DNA of 41,093 bases from positions 290 to 41,382 of the forward strand of contig NZ_VSJJ01000013.1 of NCBI RefSeq assembly GCF_008369405.1. Reading direction: 5' to 3'. How positions within the stretch are numbered: the first letter of the stretch is position 1; each line of letters starts with the position of its first letter. Below, piece by piece: positions 26,557 through 35,114 of this stretch. The position numbers were made by a program, and so were the translations under genes. Source of the DNA: Streptococcus cristatus. Its GTDB lineage: Bacteria; Bacillota; Bacilli; Lactobacillales; Streptococcaceae. Below the pieces are notes generated by a model that saw only the letters and a list, made by a program, of their open reading frames with translations, was not told the DNA's origin and ran no database searches.

Positions 26557-27402
26557 ATGTCGAGGAGAAATGATGATTCTAACCAGCAACCGGAATGGTT
26601 TAGCTGGATTTGGATACTTGTGTTTGTATTTGGTGCTGGAATAGTAGCTAGTTATCTGGTTCCCATGGCTATACTAGGAGCTATTGGCTACGGGATTTAT
26701 CGCTACCAAAAGCAGAAAAAAGTTCGTATTGAAGCTAAGCAAGCCAGCATCGGCCGCATTGAAGATTTAAAGGCAGAGATTGGTCAGGCTGACCGCCGTA
26801 TTAGAGAATTGGAAAGCTACCAAGAATACGGCAAGAAGGAGGCCTATCAGACTTTAGCTCTGCAAATTCTTCCCCAGCTGACCTATATCAAAAGTGTTGC
26901 CGACAACCTCCAGGGAGAGATCCCTGCCTCTATCTACCAGCGCATTCAGACTAAAATTGCTACTGTAACCGAAGAAATTGATAAACAACTGCAAAAGATT
27001 GAACAAGAGAAAAGACAAAAAGAAGCACAGCCTAAGAAAACTAGTCTAGAAGACTTAGCTCCGGAATTAGTCGCTACAGTTCGCAATATTCAGATTGACC
27101 ATGAGGCCATTCTTCAAAAAATTTCTCAATCCGAAAGCAACAACAAGGAAGAGCTGACTGCCATTCATCAGTCCCAGATGGAGCACTACGAAGATATTTT
27201 AGAAGGATACCTCAAAATCAAAGCTTCTCCCAAAGATTTTTACAATGCCGAGGAGCGGCTAGCCAAAGCCAAAGCAGCTATCGAGCAGTTTGACTTGGAC
27301 CTAGACGAAGCGCTGCGTCAGTTAAATGAAGCTGATTTGAGGGACTTTGACATTAGCCTGCGTATCTTAGACAAAGAAAAGCAAACAGACACTGGCTTTT
27401 AA
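26557..27402 (+). CDS. xpaC: XpaC-like membrane-anchored protein
   Basis: A 281-residue protein with two closely spaced N-terminal membrane segments (WFSWIWILVFVFGAGIVASY and the following LVPMAILGAIGYGIYRY, about residues 14-50), then a long charged coiled-coil region (IEDLKAEIGQADRRIRELES). The family is the XpaC group, named for 5-bromo-4-chloroindolyl phosphate hydrolysis, whose biochemical role is not established. It sits 24 bases before telA, the pairing expected for this family in Firmicutes. AGAAAGG precedes the start. No terminator separates the two genes. Confidence 0.82.
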   Translation: MSRRNDDSNQQPEWFSWIWILVFVFGAGIVASYLVPMAILGAIGYGIYRYQKQKKVRIEAKQASIGRIEDLKAEIGQADRRIRELESYQEYGKKEAYQTLALQILPQLTYIKSVADNLQGEIPASIYQRIQTKIATVTEEIDKQLQKIEQEKRQKEAQPKKTSLEDLAPELVATVRNIQIDHEAILQKISQSESNNKEELTAIHQSQMEHYEDILEGYLKIKASPKDFYNAEERLAKAKAAIEQFDLDLDEALRQLNEADLRDFDISLRILDKEKQTDTGF

Positions 27403-27426
27403 GCTAGATAAACCAAAGGAGAAACT

Positions 27427-28683
27427 ATGAGCCTAGAATTTAATTTTGACATTGATAAAATTGCTAACAATGCTATCAGCAAAAGCGACAAAACAACAGA
27501 AATCATCGAGGCCAATACGACTCAAGAAAATGGCCAGCTAACTTTTCTGGAAAAACTGACTCCTGAGCAACAGAGTGCGATTACGGCTAAAGCCCCTCAG
27601 CTGGTGGATAATTTCGTATCGGACCAAAATGCCTTGCTGGACTTTGGCCAATCTGCTGTAGAAGAGGTCAACGGTACTGTCAATCGTATCTTAGCCGAGC
27701 AGAAAAAATTACAAATTCCCCAGGTAGATGAGCTCTTAAAAAACACCAACAAAGAACTCAATGGCTTTGTCGCAAAATACAAGGATGCTCAAGTAGCAGA
27801 ACTGGACAAGAAGCCTAATTTCCTGGAAAAACTCTTCAAACAAAGTCGAAATACCCTTCAAGAATTCTATTTTGACTCACAAAATATTGAGCAGAAAATG
27901 GACGGCATGGCTGCAACAGTCGTCAAACAAGAAGATGTTCTGGCTCGCAACATCGTTTCTGCTGAAATGCTGATTGAGGACAATACCAAATCAATTGAAA
28001 ATCTCGTCGGAGTCATTTCCTTTATCGAAGCGTCTCAGCGAGAAGCTGGTAATCGAGCGCTCAAACTGCAGGATGAAGTGGCCCAGTTAGATATGACAAC
28101 CGTTGACTACCAAGTCAAATCGCAAGAATTAGCTCGTATGACAGAGGTGGTCAATACCTTAGAGCAGCAACACACTGAATATGTCAGCCGTCTCTATGTG
28201 GCTTGGGCGACAACGCCTCAAATGCGTAATCTGGTCAAGGTTTCCTCTGATATGCGCCAAAAGCTCGGAATGCTTCGTCGCAATACCATTCCAACAATGA
28301 AGCTGTCTATTGCCCAATTAGGTATTCTCCAGCAATCCATGAAGTCTGGTCAGGTGGCTGACGCCATTTCAAATGCTAACAACGCTGCCCTGCAAATGCT
28401 CGCTGAGACCAGCAAGGAAGTCATTCCTCAGCTGGAGCGGATTTCCCAAAGTCCTACTATCGCTGTTGAGTCTGTCACCAAGCTGGCAGAAAGCCTCGTC
28501 GCACAAAATCAAGGCATTATCGAAGCCATTGATAAGGGACGGGAAAAACGTGCTCTGCTAGAAGCAGCCGTCATCCAATCCGCAGAAACTATCAACAACT
28601 CTGTCAAACTGCGTGATCAAAAGATTATCCAAGCCCTGCTGGACCAAGGCAAGGAAGCCCAGAAAGAATTAACTTCAGAATAA
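27427..28683 (+). CDS. telA: TelA-like toxic anion resistance family protein
   Basis: A 418-residue soluble, mostly helical protein of the TelA/KlaA family, linked to tellurite and cell-envelope stress resistance in other bacteria; the mechanism is unknown. The family region covers about residues 40-400, with LYVAWATTPQMRNLVKVSSDMRQKL (about 256-280) and the repeated helical heptads around NTLEQQHTEYVSRL. AAAGGAG lies before the ATG. It is co-transcribed with xpaC and followed by a terminator and repeat copy 2. Confidence 0.85.
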   Translation: MSLEFNFDIDKIANNAISKSDKTTEIIEANTTQENGQLTFLEKLTPEQQSAITAKAPQLVDNFVSDQNALLDFGQSAVEEVNGTVNRILAEQKKLQIPQVDELLKNTNKELNGFVAKYKDAQVAELDKKPNFLEKLFKQSRNTLQEFYFDSQNIEQKMDGMAATVVKQEDVLARNIVSAEMLIEDNTKSIENLVGVISFIEASQREAGNRALKLQDEVAQLDMTTVDYQVKSQELARMTEVVNTLEQQHTEYVSRLYVAWATTPQMRNLVKVSSDMRQKLGMLRRNTIPTMKLSIAQLGILQQSMKSGQVADAISNANNAALQMLAETSKEVIPQLERISQSPTIAVESVTKLAESLVAQNQGIIEAIDKGREKRALLEAAVIQSAETINNSVKLRDQKIIQALLDQGKEAQKELTSE

Positions 28684-28686
28684 GTA

Positions 28687-28707
28687 AAAGAGCCGTCCAG
28701 GCTCTTT
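28687..28707 (+). terminator. telA terminator
   Basis: AAAGAGCC-GTCCA-GGCTCTTT, a perfect eight-base stem ending in TTTC, just after the telA stop. Confidence 0.75.
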
Positions 28708-28715
28708 CAAATCGT

Positions 28716-28894
28716 AGAGGCTGGGACAAAAGTCCTAGCCTCTCAATTGTCTTTAGATTGTCGAGCAAGACGCAGTGCTTGAGTGGGCTCTATTACGCTG
28801 ATTTCATCAGCTTTTACAGCTCTGCTCAAGTGTGCGGAGGTGGGACAGAAATCGAATTCTAACGAATTACCGATTTCTATCCCACTCTCTTTTT
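28716..28894 (+). repeat. ~180-bp streptococcal intergenic repeat, copy 2
   Basis: It lies between convergent telA and tpx. It has the same three-hairpin layout as copy 1. Here the outer central-stem pair is C-G (CTTGAG/CTCAAG) where copies 1 and 3 have G-C, a compensatory change. Its last hairpin GTGGGACAGAAATCG / CGATTTCTATCCCAC is the most regular, and is followed by CTCTTTTT, which could terminate transcription. Confidence 0.9.
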
Positions 28895-28914
28895 GTATTT
28901 TTGGTCAAGAAGAT

Positions 28915-28956
28915 AAAAATGCACTCAGTTCTTAAGGAGAATTGAGTGCATTTTTG
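28915..28956. terminator. tpx terminator
   Basis: AAAAATGCACTCA and TGAGTGCATTTTT form a 13-bp stem with A/T tails, 16 bases after the tpx stop on the minus strand. Confidence 0.88.
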
Positions 28957-28971
28957 AAAAAGTATATTTCT

Positions 28972-29463
28972 TTACAAACTTTTGACTGCTGCAATGGCTG
29001 CATCATAATCTGGCTCAGTATTGATATTGTCTACGTACTCGGCGTAGGTCACGGTGTTGTTTTCGTCTAAAACTAGGACCGCACGAGCCAACAGATGCCA
29101 TTCATTGATGAGGACAGCATAGTCGCGACCGAAAGAATGGTCGAAGTAGTCAGATAGCATGACGGCATTTTCGATGCCTTCAGCAGCACACCATTTGCCT
29201 TGAGCAAAAGGTAAGTCAACTGAAACCGTGATAACAACGGTATTGTCCAAGTCAGAGAGTTCTTGATTGAAACGACGGGTCTGAGTTGAACAAACACCAG
29301 TATCGATAGACGGCACGATGCTGAGAACTTTCTTTTTGCCAGCAAAGTCAGCCAGAGTTTTCTTTGAAAGGTCAGTAGCTGTCAGGCTAAAATCGTGGGC
29401 CGTATCACCGACTTGAAGTTGCTGACCTGTAAAGGTTACAGGATTTCCGAGAAAAGTTGTCAT
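28972..29463 (-). CDS. tpx: Thiol peroxidase
   Basis: Tpx reduces hydrogen peroxide and organic peroxides using thioredoxin. The 163-residue protein has the peroxidatic Cys58 in [14 protein letters not shown] and the second Cys92 in [13 protein letters not shown], both typical of Tpx. GGAGAC precedes the ATG. It lies downstream of the Mn transporter operon, as in pneumococcal psaBCA-tpx. A hairpin at 29578-29613 follows ssaB, and a TACAAT -10 box lies at 29494-29499, so it is transcribed on its own or by read-through. Confidence 0.96.
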   Translation of the reverse strand: MTTFLGNPVTFTGQQLQVGDTAHDFSLTATDLSKKTLADFAGKKKVLSIVPSIDTGVCSTQTRRFNQELSDLDNTVVITVSVDLPFAQGKWCAAEGIENAVMLSDYFDHSFGRDYAVLINEWHLLARAVLVLDENNTVTYAEYVDNINTEPDYDAAIAAVKSL

Positions 29464-29577
29464 AGGAAGTCTCCATTCATGTTTGATAGCTCCATTGTAC
29501 TGCGAATAGTGATTTTTTTCGAATAATTTGACCGAAAATTTGAGAGCGACTCCATGTGAAGCTTGTTCTTCAGAAAT

Positions 29578-29613
29578 AAAGAGGTTAGGATTTTATCTTC
29601 CCAACCTCTTATC
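29578..29613 (-). terminator. Terminator or attenuator after ssaB
   Basis: Minus-strand AAGAGGTTGGGA / TCCTAACCTCTT with a short AT loop, followed by TATTTC. The U-run is imperfect, so partial read-through into tpx is likely. Confidence 0.7.
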
Positions 29614-29614
29614 A

Positions 29615-30547
29615 TTATTTAGATAGACCTTCTGCGATCTTTTCTAAGTTGTATTTCATCATGCTGTAATAGCTATCTCCTTCTTCTCCTTTTTCTGCAA
29701 CAGAGTCAGTGAAGATTTTAGCGTAGATCGGAATGTTGGTGTCTTTAGAAACGGTCTTCATCGGACGGTCGTCTACACTTGATTCCACAAAGAGTGATGG
29801 CACTTTGGTCTTACGAAGTTTTTCAACCAAAGTTTTAATTTGGTCTGGAGTCCCTTCTTCTTCAGTGTTGATTTCCCAAATGTAGGCTGATGGCACATTG
29901 TAGGCCTTAGAGAAGTACTTGAAGCAACCTTCGCTGGTTACAATCATTTTCTTTTCTTCAGGAATGTTGTTGAATTTCTCTTTAGCTTCCTTGTCCAAAG
30001 CGCTTAGCTTTTCCACATAAGCCTTAAGATTTTTCTCGTAAGTTTCTTTGTTAGCTGGGTCTTTTTCGCTCAAGCGCTTAGCAATGTTTTGAGCATAGAT
30101 GATTCCATTTTCCAAGTTGAGCCAAGCATGTGGGTCTTCTTTCCCTTTTTCACTTTGGCCTTCCAAGTAAATCACGTCCACGCCTTCGCTGACAGCATAA
30201 TAGTCCTTGTTTTCTTTCTTCTTAGCATTTTCTACCAATTTTGTGAACCAAGCATTACCACCTGTTTCTAGGTTGATCCCATTGTAGAAAATCAGATCCG
30301 CTTGGGAAGTCTTTTTGACATCTTCAGGCAGAGGCTCGTATTCATGCGGGTCTTGGCCGACAGGTACGATGCTGTGCAAATTGATCTTATCGCCAGCGAT
30401 ATTCTTTGTAATATCCGCAATAATCGAGTTGGTCGCAACAACATTCAATTTTGAAGAACCAGTCTCGGTACTGCTTTTTTGACTAGAGCAGGCTGCTAGG
30501 CCGACAAAAGCCAGCAAAAGCAGAACTAAGAAACGACATTTTTTCAT
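29615..30547 (-). CDS. ssaB: Manganese/iron ABC transporter substrate-binding lipoprotein SsaB
   Basis: The lipoprotein captures Mn2+ (and Fe2+) at the cell surface. The 310-residue protein has a lipobox LAAC with Cys20 after a hydrophobic signal, then the cluster A-I fold. The four metal ligands of the PsaA family are present: His68 (DPHEY), His140 (DPHAW), Glu206 (SEGCF) and Asp281 (TDSVA). The sequence matches my memory of SsaB of S. sanguinis very closely; PsaA, ScaA and SloC are homologues. It is the last gene of ssaA-ssaC-ssaB, 21 bases after the permease gene, with GGAGG upstream. Confidence 0.96.
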   Translation of the reverse strand: MKKCRFLVLLLLAFVGLAACSSQKSSTETGSSKLNVVATNSIIADITKNIAGDKINLHSIVPVGQDPHEYEPLPEDVKKTSQADLIFYNGINLETGGNAWFTKLVENAKKKENKDYYAVSEGVDVIYLEGQSEKGKEDPHAWLNLENGIIYAQNIAKRLSEKDPANKETYEKNLKAYVEKLSALDKEAKEKFNNIPEEKKMIVTSEGCFKYFSKAYNVPSAYIWEINTEEEGTPDQIKTLVEKLRKTKVPSLFVESSVDDRPMKTVSKDTNIPIYAKIFTDSVAEKGEEGDSYYSMMKYNLEKIAEGLSK

Positions 30548-30568
30548 TGGAAATCCTCCATAAATATA

Positions 30569-31405
30569 TTATTTTACTTTTCTTTTTAAATACCGCTGTT
30601 TTGGTGCGATAAAAAATGAAACCAAAAAGATCAGGGCAGAGGTTAGAACGATACTAGAACCTGCTGCAACATTAAAACTATAACCGATGAAGAGGCCTAA
30701 AATAGATGCACCAGCTCCCAAGGCAGATGACAATAAAATCATGGTCTTGAGACTCTTGGCATAGAGATAGGCGGTCGCAGCTGGTGTAATCAGCATGGCC
30801 ACAATCAGAATCGTTCCGACACTTTGCATGGCTGTGACAGATACCAGAGTCAAGAGAATCATCAGTAAATAGTGGTAAAAATTCACCTTCATTCCCATAG
30901 CTTGGGCTAAGAGCGGGTCAAAGGAGGTCAGCAAAAGCTGCTTGAAGAAAATACTAATGAGCAGCAGCACTAAAATACCCACGCCAATACTAATCCACAT
31001 ATCAAGGTCTTGTACCGCCAAGATATTCCCAAAGAGAATATGGAAGAGGTCGGTCGAACTCTTGGCAACGCTAATCAAAATGATCCCCAAAGCCAAGAAG
31101 GAAGAAAAAGTAATCCCAATAGCCGTGTCACTTTTGATAATAGAATTCCCTTTGATATAAGTGATAATGATGGAAGCTAGTAAGCCAAAGGTAATGGCAC
31201 CGATGAAGAAATTAATCCCCAAAATATAAGACAGAGCCACACCGGGCAGCACCGCGTGAGAGATGGCATCCCCCATGAGCGACATGCCCCGCAGAATGAT
31301 AAAGCATCCAACAGCACCGGCCACTACTCCAATCACAATAGCCGTAATCAACGCATTTTGCAGGAAATGAAAGTCATGTAATCCTTGAATAAATTCCTGA
31401 ATCAT
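30569..31405 (-). CDS. ssaC: Manganese ABC transporter permease SsaC (PsaC-like)
   Basis: A 278-residue integral membrane protein of the ABC-3 family with eight or nine helices. The GDAISHAVLPGVAL segment (about residues 46-59) is the conserved cytoplasmic loop that docks on the ATPase. The start MIQEFIQGLHDF is chosen because GGAGGTG lies six bases upstream, inside the end of the ATPase gene; an ATG 15 bases earlier lacks one. One base separates it from the ATPase stop. Confidence 0.95.
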   Translation of the reverse strand: MIQEFIQGLHDFHFLQNALITAIVIGVVAGAVGCFIILRGMSLMGDAISHAVLPGVALSYILGINFFIGAITFGLLASIIITYIKGNSIIKSDTAIGITFSSFLALGIILISVAKSSTDLFHILFGNILAVQDLDMWISIGVGILVLLLISIFFKQLLLTSFDPLLAQAMGMKVNFYHYLLMILLTLVSVTAMQSVGTILIVAMLITPAATAYLYAKSLKTMILLSSALGAGASILGLFIGYSFNVAAGSSIVLTSALIFLVSFFIAPKQRYLKRKVK

Positions 31406-31406
31406 C

Positions 31407-32126
31407 CTAGGCACCTCCATTCATAAAGAGCTGAGAGCCATAGGTCTTCTGCATATTTTCTTTGGTGAAGGTGCTCTCAGTTGATCCGAAAGCGACGACT
31501 TTTTTATTAAGTAACAAGACTTGATCAAAATAAGCGACCACCTTGCCCAAGTCATGGTGGACAATCAAAATCGTCTTCCCGTCTTTTCTTAGCTGACGAA
31601 GTGTTTTCATAATAATCTCTTCGCTGACCGAGTCAATCCCAACAAAAGGCTCATCTAGGAAAATATAGTCCGCCTCCTGAACCAAGCAACGGGCAATCAA
31701 GACCCGTTGAAATTGTCCACCAGACAACTGGCTAATCTGCCGCTCAGCAAAATCTTCTAAACCAACGATTTTCAAAGCCCGAGCAACCTTTTCCCAGTCA
31801 GACGCTTTGAGGCGTTGAAAGAGCTTGATCTTAGGATACAAGCCCAGAGACACACATTCCTTGACCTTGATAGGAAAATTATAGTCAATGTGAATTTTCT
31901 GCTCTACATAAGCAATCTTGCTTAATTCTTGCTTCATGGGTTTTCTATCCAGAAAGGTCTGCCCCTCACTCTCAACAATTCCTAACATACCTTTGATGAG
32001 CGTTGACTTCCCAGCCCCGTTTGGTCCGATAATCCCTGTGATAGTAGGTCCTTTTATTGTTAAAGAAGTTGGTTCTAAGGCCAGCTGTCCTTGATAACTG
32101 ACACTTAAATTTTTCATTTCAATCAT
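31407..32126 (-). CDS. ssaA: Manganese ABC transporter ATP-binding protein SsaA (PsaB-like)
   Basis: A 239-residue ABC ATPase powering the Mn transporter. Walker A is GPNGAGKST (about residues 34-42), the signature LSGGQFQRV (about 138-146), Walker [12 protein letters not shown] and the H-loop His in LIVHHDL. It is the first gene of the operon, and the SloR/PsaR-type operator lies over its promoter. AGAGG precedes the ATG. The name ssaA follows S. sanguinis usage; the pneumococcal homologue is psaB. Confidence 0.95.
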   Translation of the reverse strand: MIEMKNLSVSYQGQLALEPTSLTIKGPTITGIIGPNGAGKSTLIKGMLGIVESEGQTFLDRKPMKQELSKIAYVEQKIHIDYNFPIKVKECVSLGLYPKIKLFQRLKASDWEKVARALKIVGLEDFAERQISQLSGGQFQRVLIARCLVQEADYIFLDEPFVGIDSVSEEIIMKTLRQLRKDGKTILIVHHDLGKVVAYFDQVLLLNKKVVAFGSTESTFTKENMQKTYGSQLFMNGGA

Positions 32127-32146
32127 TGTTATACCTCTTTTGTTTT

Positions 32147-32175
32147 AATATACATTAAAATGAAAATTAAGTCAA
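32147..32175 (-). promoter_or_regulatory. ssaACB promoter
   Basis: Minus-strand TTGACT (32170-32175), 17 bases, TATATT (32147-32152) with TG extension. The -35 box lies inside the metalloregulator site. Confidence 0.82.
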
Positions 32176-32182
32176 GTTAATT
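32163..32182. promoter_or_regulatory. SloR/ScaR/PsaR-type (DtxR family) manganese operator
   Basis: AAAATTAAGTCAAGTTAATT contains the half-sites AATTAA and TTAATT around GTCAAG, the arrangement described for Mn-responsive regulators of streptococcal Mn uptake operons. Metal-loaded repressor would block the -35 box. Confidence 0.8.
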
Positions 32183-32235
32183 CTTAAAAAATCCTTAAAG
32201 TCAATATAGGAAATATTTGAAAAAAGGAGCTAATT

Positions 32236-34167
32236 TTGATAAGGTTATATCAAAAGCATGAAAGTGAGAACAAGATGACACGTTTACAAGATGATTTTTA
32301 TGATGCCATTAATGGTGAATGGGCCAAAACAGCGGTTATCCCAGATGATAAGCCCGTAACTGGTGGTTTTACGGATCTGTCAGATGAGATTGAAAAGCTA
32401 ATGCTCTCCACTACTGATCAATGGCTGCGGGGTGAGGAAGTTCCTGATGATGCTATTTTACAAAACTTTATTAAGTACCATCGTTTAGCTGCTGACTATG
32501 ACAAGCGGGAAGAACTCGGTGTCAAGCCTGTTTTGCCTTTGATTGCGGAATATCAAGCACTCAACTCCTTTGCAGAATTTACCACAAAGATTGCCGAGTT
32601 TGAGCTGGCTGGCAAGCCCAATTTCTTTCCTTTTGGTGTAGCGCCTGACTTTATGGACGCCCGTATCAATGTCCTTTGGGCAGATGCACCAGGTACTATT
32701 CTCCCAGATACAACCTACTATGCCGATGGGCATCCTCAAAAGGATAAGCTCTTGAAAAAATGGCGCGAATCTTCCGAGGCTTTGCTGCAAAAATTCGAAT
32801 TTTCAGCAGAAGAAATCCAAGATTTGCTGGATAAGGTTTTAGAACTGGATGCTCGAATTGCCAAAGTCGTTCTGTCACGAGAGGAAAGCTCAGAATATGC
32901 CAAGCTTTACCATCCTTACAAGTGGGAAGACTTCAAGGCCTTAGCACCGAATCTACCTTTAGATGCTATCTTCACCCAACTCATCGGGCAAATTCCTGAC
33001 CAGATTATCGTACCAGAGGAGCGTTTCTGGCAGGCTGCCGACCAATTCTACTGTGAAGAGGCTTGGCCTCTGCTCAAGGCCGTGCTTATCTTTAACGCTA
33101 TCGCGTCAGCTGAAGCTTATTTGACTGACGAAATCCGTGTCCTAGCAGGCGCTTATCGTCGTGCCCTATCTGGAACACCTCAAGCGCAAGACAAGAAAAA
33201 AGCTGCCTTTTACCTAGCTCAAGCGCCTTTCAATCAAGCCATCGGGCTCTGGTATGCCGGACAGAAATTCTCCCCTGAAGCCAAGGCCGATGTCGAGCAA
33301 AAAGTAGCCAACATGATCCAAGTCTACAAGGAACGCCTCGCAAGCAATGATTGGCTGACACCAGAAACTCGGGACAAGGCTATTGTCAAGCTCAATGTCA
33401 TCAAGCCTTATATCGGCTACCCAGAGGAGCTGCCTGAGCGCTATGCAGACAAGCTTGTGGATGAAAATCTCAGCCTCTTCGAAAATGCTCAAAAACTGCG
33501 ACAAGTGGAAATTAAGTATGGTTGGAGCAAGTGGAACCAGCCAGTGGATTACAAAGAATGGGGAATGCCAGCCCATATGGTCAATGCCTACTACAATCCT
33601 CAGAAAAACCTGATTGTCTTTCCAGCGGCTATCCTGCAGGCGCCTTTCTACGACCTGCACCAGTCTTCTTCAGCCAATTATGGCGGTATCGGAGCGGTTA
33701 TTGCTCATGAAATTTCTCATGCTTTTGATACCAACGGCGCTTCCTTTGATGAAAACGGCAGCCTCAACAACTGGTGGACAGAGCATGACTACCAAGCCTT
33801 TACTGAGCGGACTCAGAAAGTCATCGACCAGTTTGAAGGTCTAGATTCCTATGGTGCCAAGGTCAATGGCAAGCTGACCGTTTCAGAAAACGTAGCGGAC
33901 TTGGGCGGTATTGCAGCAGCTCTAGAAGCAGCCAAGAAAGAAGCTGACTTCTCTGCGGAGGAATTCTTCACCAACTTTGCCCGCATCTGGCGAATGAAAG
34001 GACGCGAAGAGTATATGAAGCTCTTGGCAAGCGTTGATGTCCATGCTCCAGCCAAGCTTCGGACCAATGTACAGCTGCCTAACTTTGACGACTTCTTTAC
34101 GACCTTTGATGTCCAAGAAGGAGACGGCATGTGGCGCAGTCCAGAAGAGCGCGTGGTGATTTGGTGA
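32236..34167 (+). CDS. pepO: Neprilysin-like endopeptidase PepO (M13 family)
   Basis: PepO is a zinc metallopeptidase cutting peptides of up to about 30 residues; in relatives it is also found outside the cell, though no signal peptide is visible. The zinc site IAHEISHAFDTNGASFD lies near residue 491, the third ligand in SENVADLGGIAAALE (about 552-566), and NAYYNPQKN (about 451-459) is the conserved substrate-binding segment. It ends WRSPEERVVIW as expected. The start is a TTG with AAAGGAG six bases upstream; the ATG at 32275 gives the 630-residue form known from pneumococci and has only a weak ribosome binding site. It is divergent from ssaACB. Confidence 0.94.
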   Translation: MIRLYQKHESENKMTRLQDDFYDAINGEWAKTAVIPDDKPVTGGFTDLSDEIEKLMLSTTDQWLRGEEVPDDAILQNFIKYHRLAADYDKREELGVKPVLPLIAEYQALNSFAEFTTKIAEFELAGKPNFFPFGVAPDFMDARINVLWADAPGTILPDTTYYADGHPQKDKLLKKWRESSEALLQKFEFSAEEIQDLLDKVLELDARIAKVVLSREESSEYAKLYHPYKWEDFKALAPNLPLDAIFTQLIGQIPDQIIVPEERFWQAADQFYCEEAWPLLKAVLIFNAIASAEAYLTDEIRVLAGAYRRALSGTPQAQDKKKAAFYLAQAPFNQAIGLWYAGQKFSPEAKADVEQKVANMIQVYKERLASNDWLTPETRDKAIVKLNVIKPYIGYPEELPERYADKLVDENLSLFENAQKLRQVEIKYGWSKWNQPVDYKEWGMPAHMVNAYYNPQKNLIVFPAAILQAPFYDLHQSSSANYGGIGAVIAHEISHAFDTNGASFDENGSLNNWWTEHDYQAFTERTQKVIDQFEGLDSYGAKVNGKLTVSENVADLGGIAAALEAAKKEADFSAEEFFTNFARIWRMKGREEYMKLLASVDVHAPAKLRTNVQLPNFDDFFTTFDVQEGDGMWRSPEERVVIW

Positions 34168-34193
34168 AGGACTTCAATCATATTTAATCAAAC

Positions 34194-34240
34194 AAAAACC
34201 TGCTCGGGAATGGCGTCATGGCCTTACCGAACAGGTTTTT
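34194..34240. terminator. Bidirectional terminator between pepO and the K+ channel gene
   Basis: AAAAACCTG-C-TCGG and CCGA-A-CAGGTTTTT pair across a 19-base loop. It serves both convergent genes. Confidence 0.8.
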
Positions 34241-34940
34241 ATAGTTCTTTGATTTCTTTCATATAGCCGGCTGTGATGATACCAGCGGGCAGGGCGACAA
34301 TGGCGATTCCTAAAAAGGATGAAATCATGGTAATAATTTTTCCAATCGTTGAAACTGCATAAATATCACCATAACCAACCGTCGTCAGGGAGATGGTTGC
34401 CCAGTAGAGGGCGTCAAAAAAATTAGGAAACGTGCTGGGTTCGACATTAAAAATGATAAGGGCAGAGATGAAGATATAGCCGAGAGCCAAAAGGCCCACG
34501 ATCATCAAACTGTCCTTCTGCTTTTTTAAGACATTGGTCAATATTTGGATATTTTTAGAATAGCGAATGAACTTAAAGACCAGTAAGATACGAAGCATAC
34601 GCAAAATCTTAAAAAGCCGCAAACTATTATTTAGCAAAAAGAGAGAAGGCAAAATGCAGAGCAGATCAGCCAGCGCCAAAAAGGTAAAAGGATAGAGGAA
34701 AAAAGAAAGCTTCCCCTTTTCCAATTTATAATCGGCCGTTAGAAGCCGAAGAAGGTAGTCAATAATAAAAATAATCGTGGACACAAAATCCAACCACATG
34801 AAGATTCCTGTGTGACTTTTTGTAGTCAGGGGGATCAGGCTGACAATAATAGTCAGGAACGTAAAGACATCATAGGCTTTTTCAATCGCATTTTCCTTTT
34901 GATGGGGCTCAATAATCTGAAATAAAGTCTTTCTTGTCAT
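34239..34940 (-). CDS. Six-helix voltage-gated-type potassium channel
   Basis: A 233-residue ion channel. Helices S1-S4 occupy about residues 23-130. S4 carries Arg or Lys every third residue (RLFKILRMLRILLVFKFIRY), the voltage-sensor pattern. S5, the pore helix and S6 follow, with the selectivity filter TTVGYGD at 186-192. There is no RCK or cyclic-nucleotide domain. The ATG at 34940 is chosen because GTGAGG lies six bases before it; a GTG 12 bases earlier has none. It may set membrane potential or K+ balance; no context points to a more specific role. Confidence 0.9.
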   Translation of the reverse strand: MTRKTLFQIIEPHQKENAIEKAYDVFTFLTIIVSLIPLTTKSHTGIFMWLDFVSTIIFIIDYLLRLLTADYKLEKGKLSFFLYPFTFLALADLLCILPSLFLLNNSLRLFKILRMLRILLVFKFIRYSKNIQILTNVLKKQKDSLMIVGLLALGYIFISALIIFNVEPSTFPNFFDALYWATISLTTVGYGDIYAVSTIGKIITMISSFLGIAIVALPAGIITAGYMKEIKEL

Positions 34941-35060
34941 CCTCAACCTCACTTTTTTAAACTTGCCTTCATTCTATCTATTTTTAAAAATAAGTCAGGG
35001 TCAAGCCGCAAAGATTTTCTTCATTCTCCTTCGTCGGTTGCTTTCAAAATCCCTTGAAAA

Positions 35061-35069
35061 TGGTATAAT
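35061..35069 (+). promoter_or_regulatory. Extended -10 promoter of leuS
   Basis: TGGTATAAT, 45 bases before leuS. The leader is too short to hold a T-box. Confidence 0.7.
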
Positions 35070-35114
35070 AGATAGAAACGTGTCTAGAACACAGAAAAGA
35101 TCGTTGGAGAGTAA

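Noticed and set aside
34960..35114. T-box riboswitch before leuS
   Set aside because: The leader after the extended -10 promoter is only about 40 bases, with no specifier loop, T-box sequence or antiterminator.
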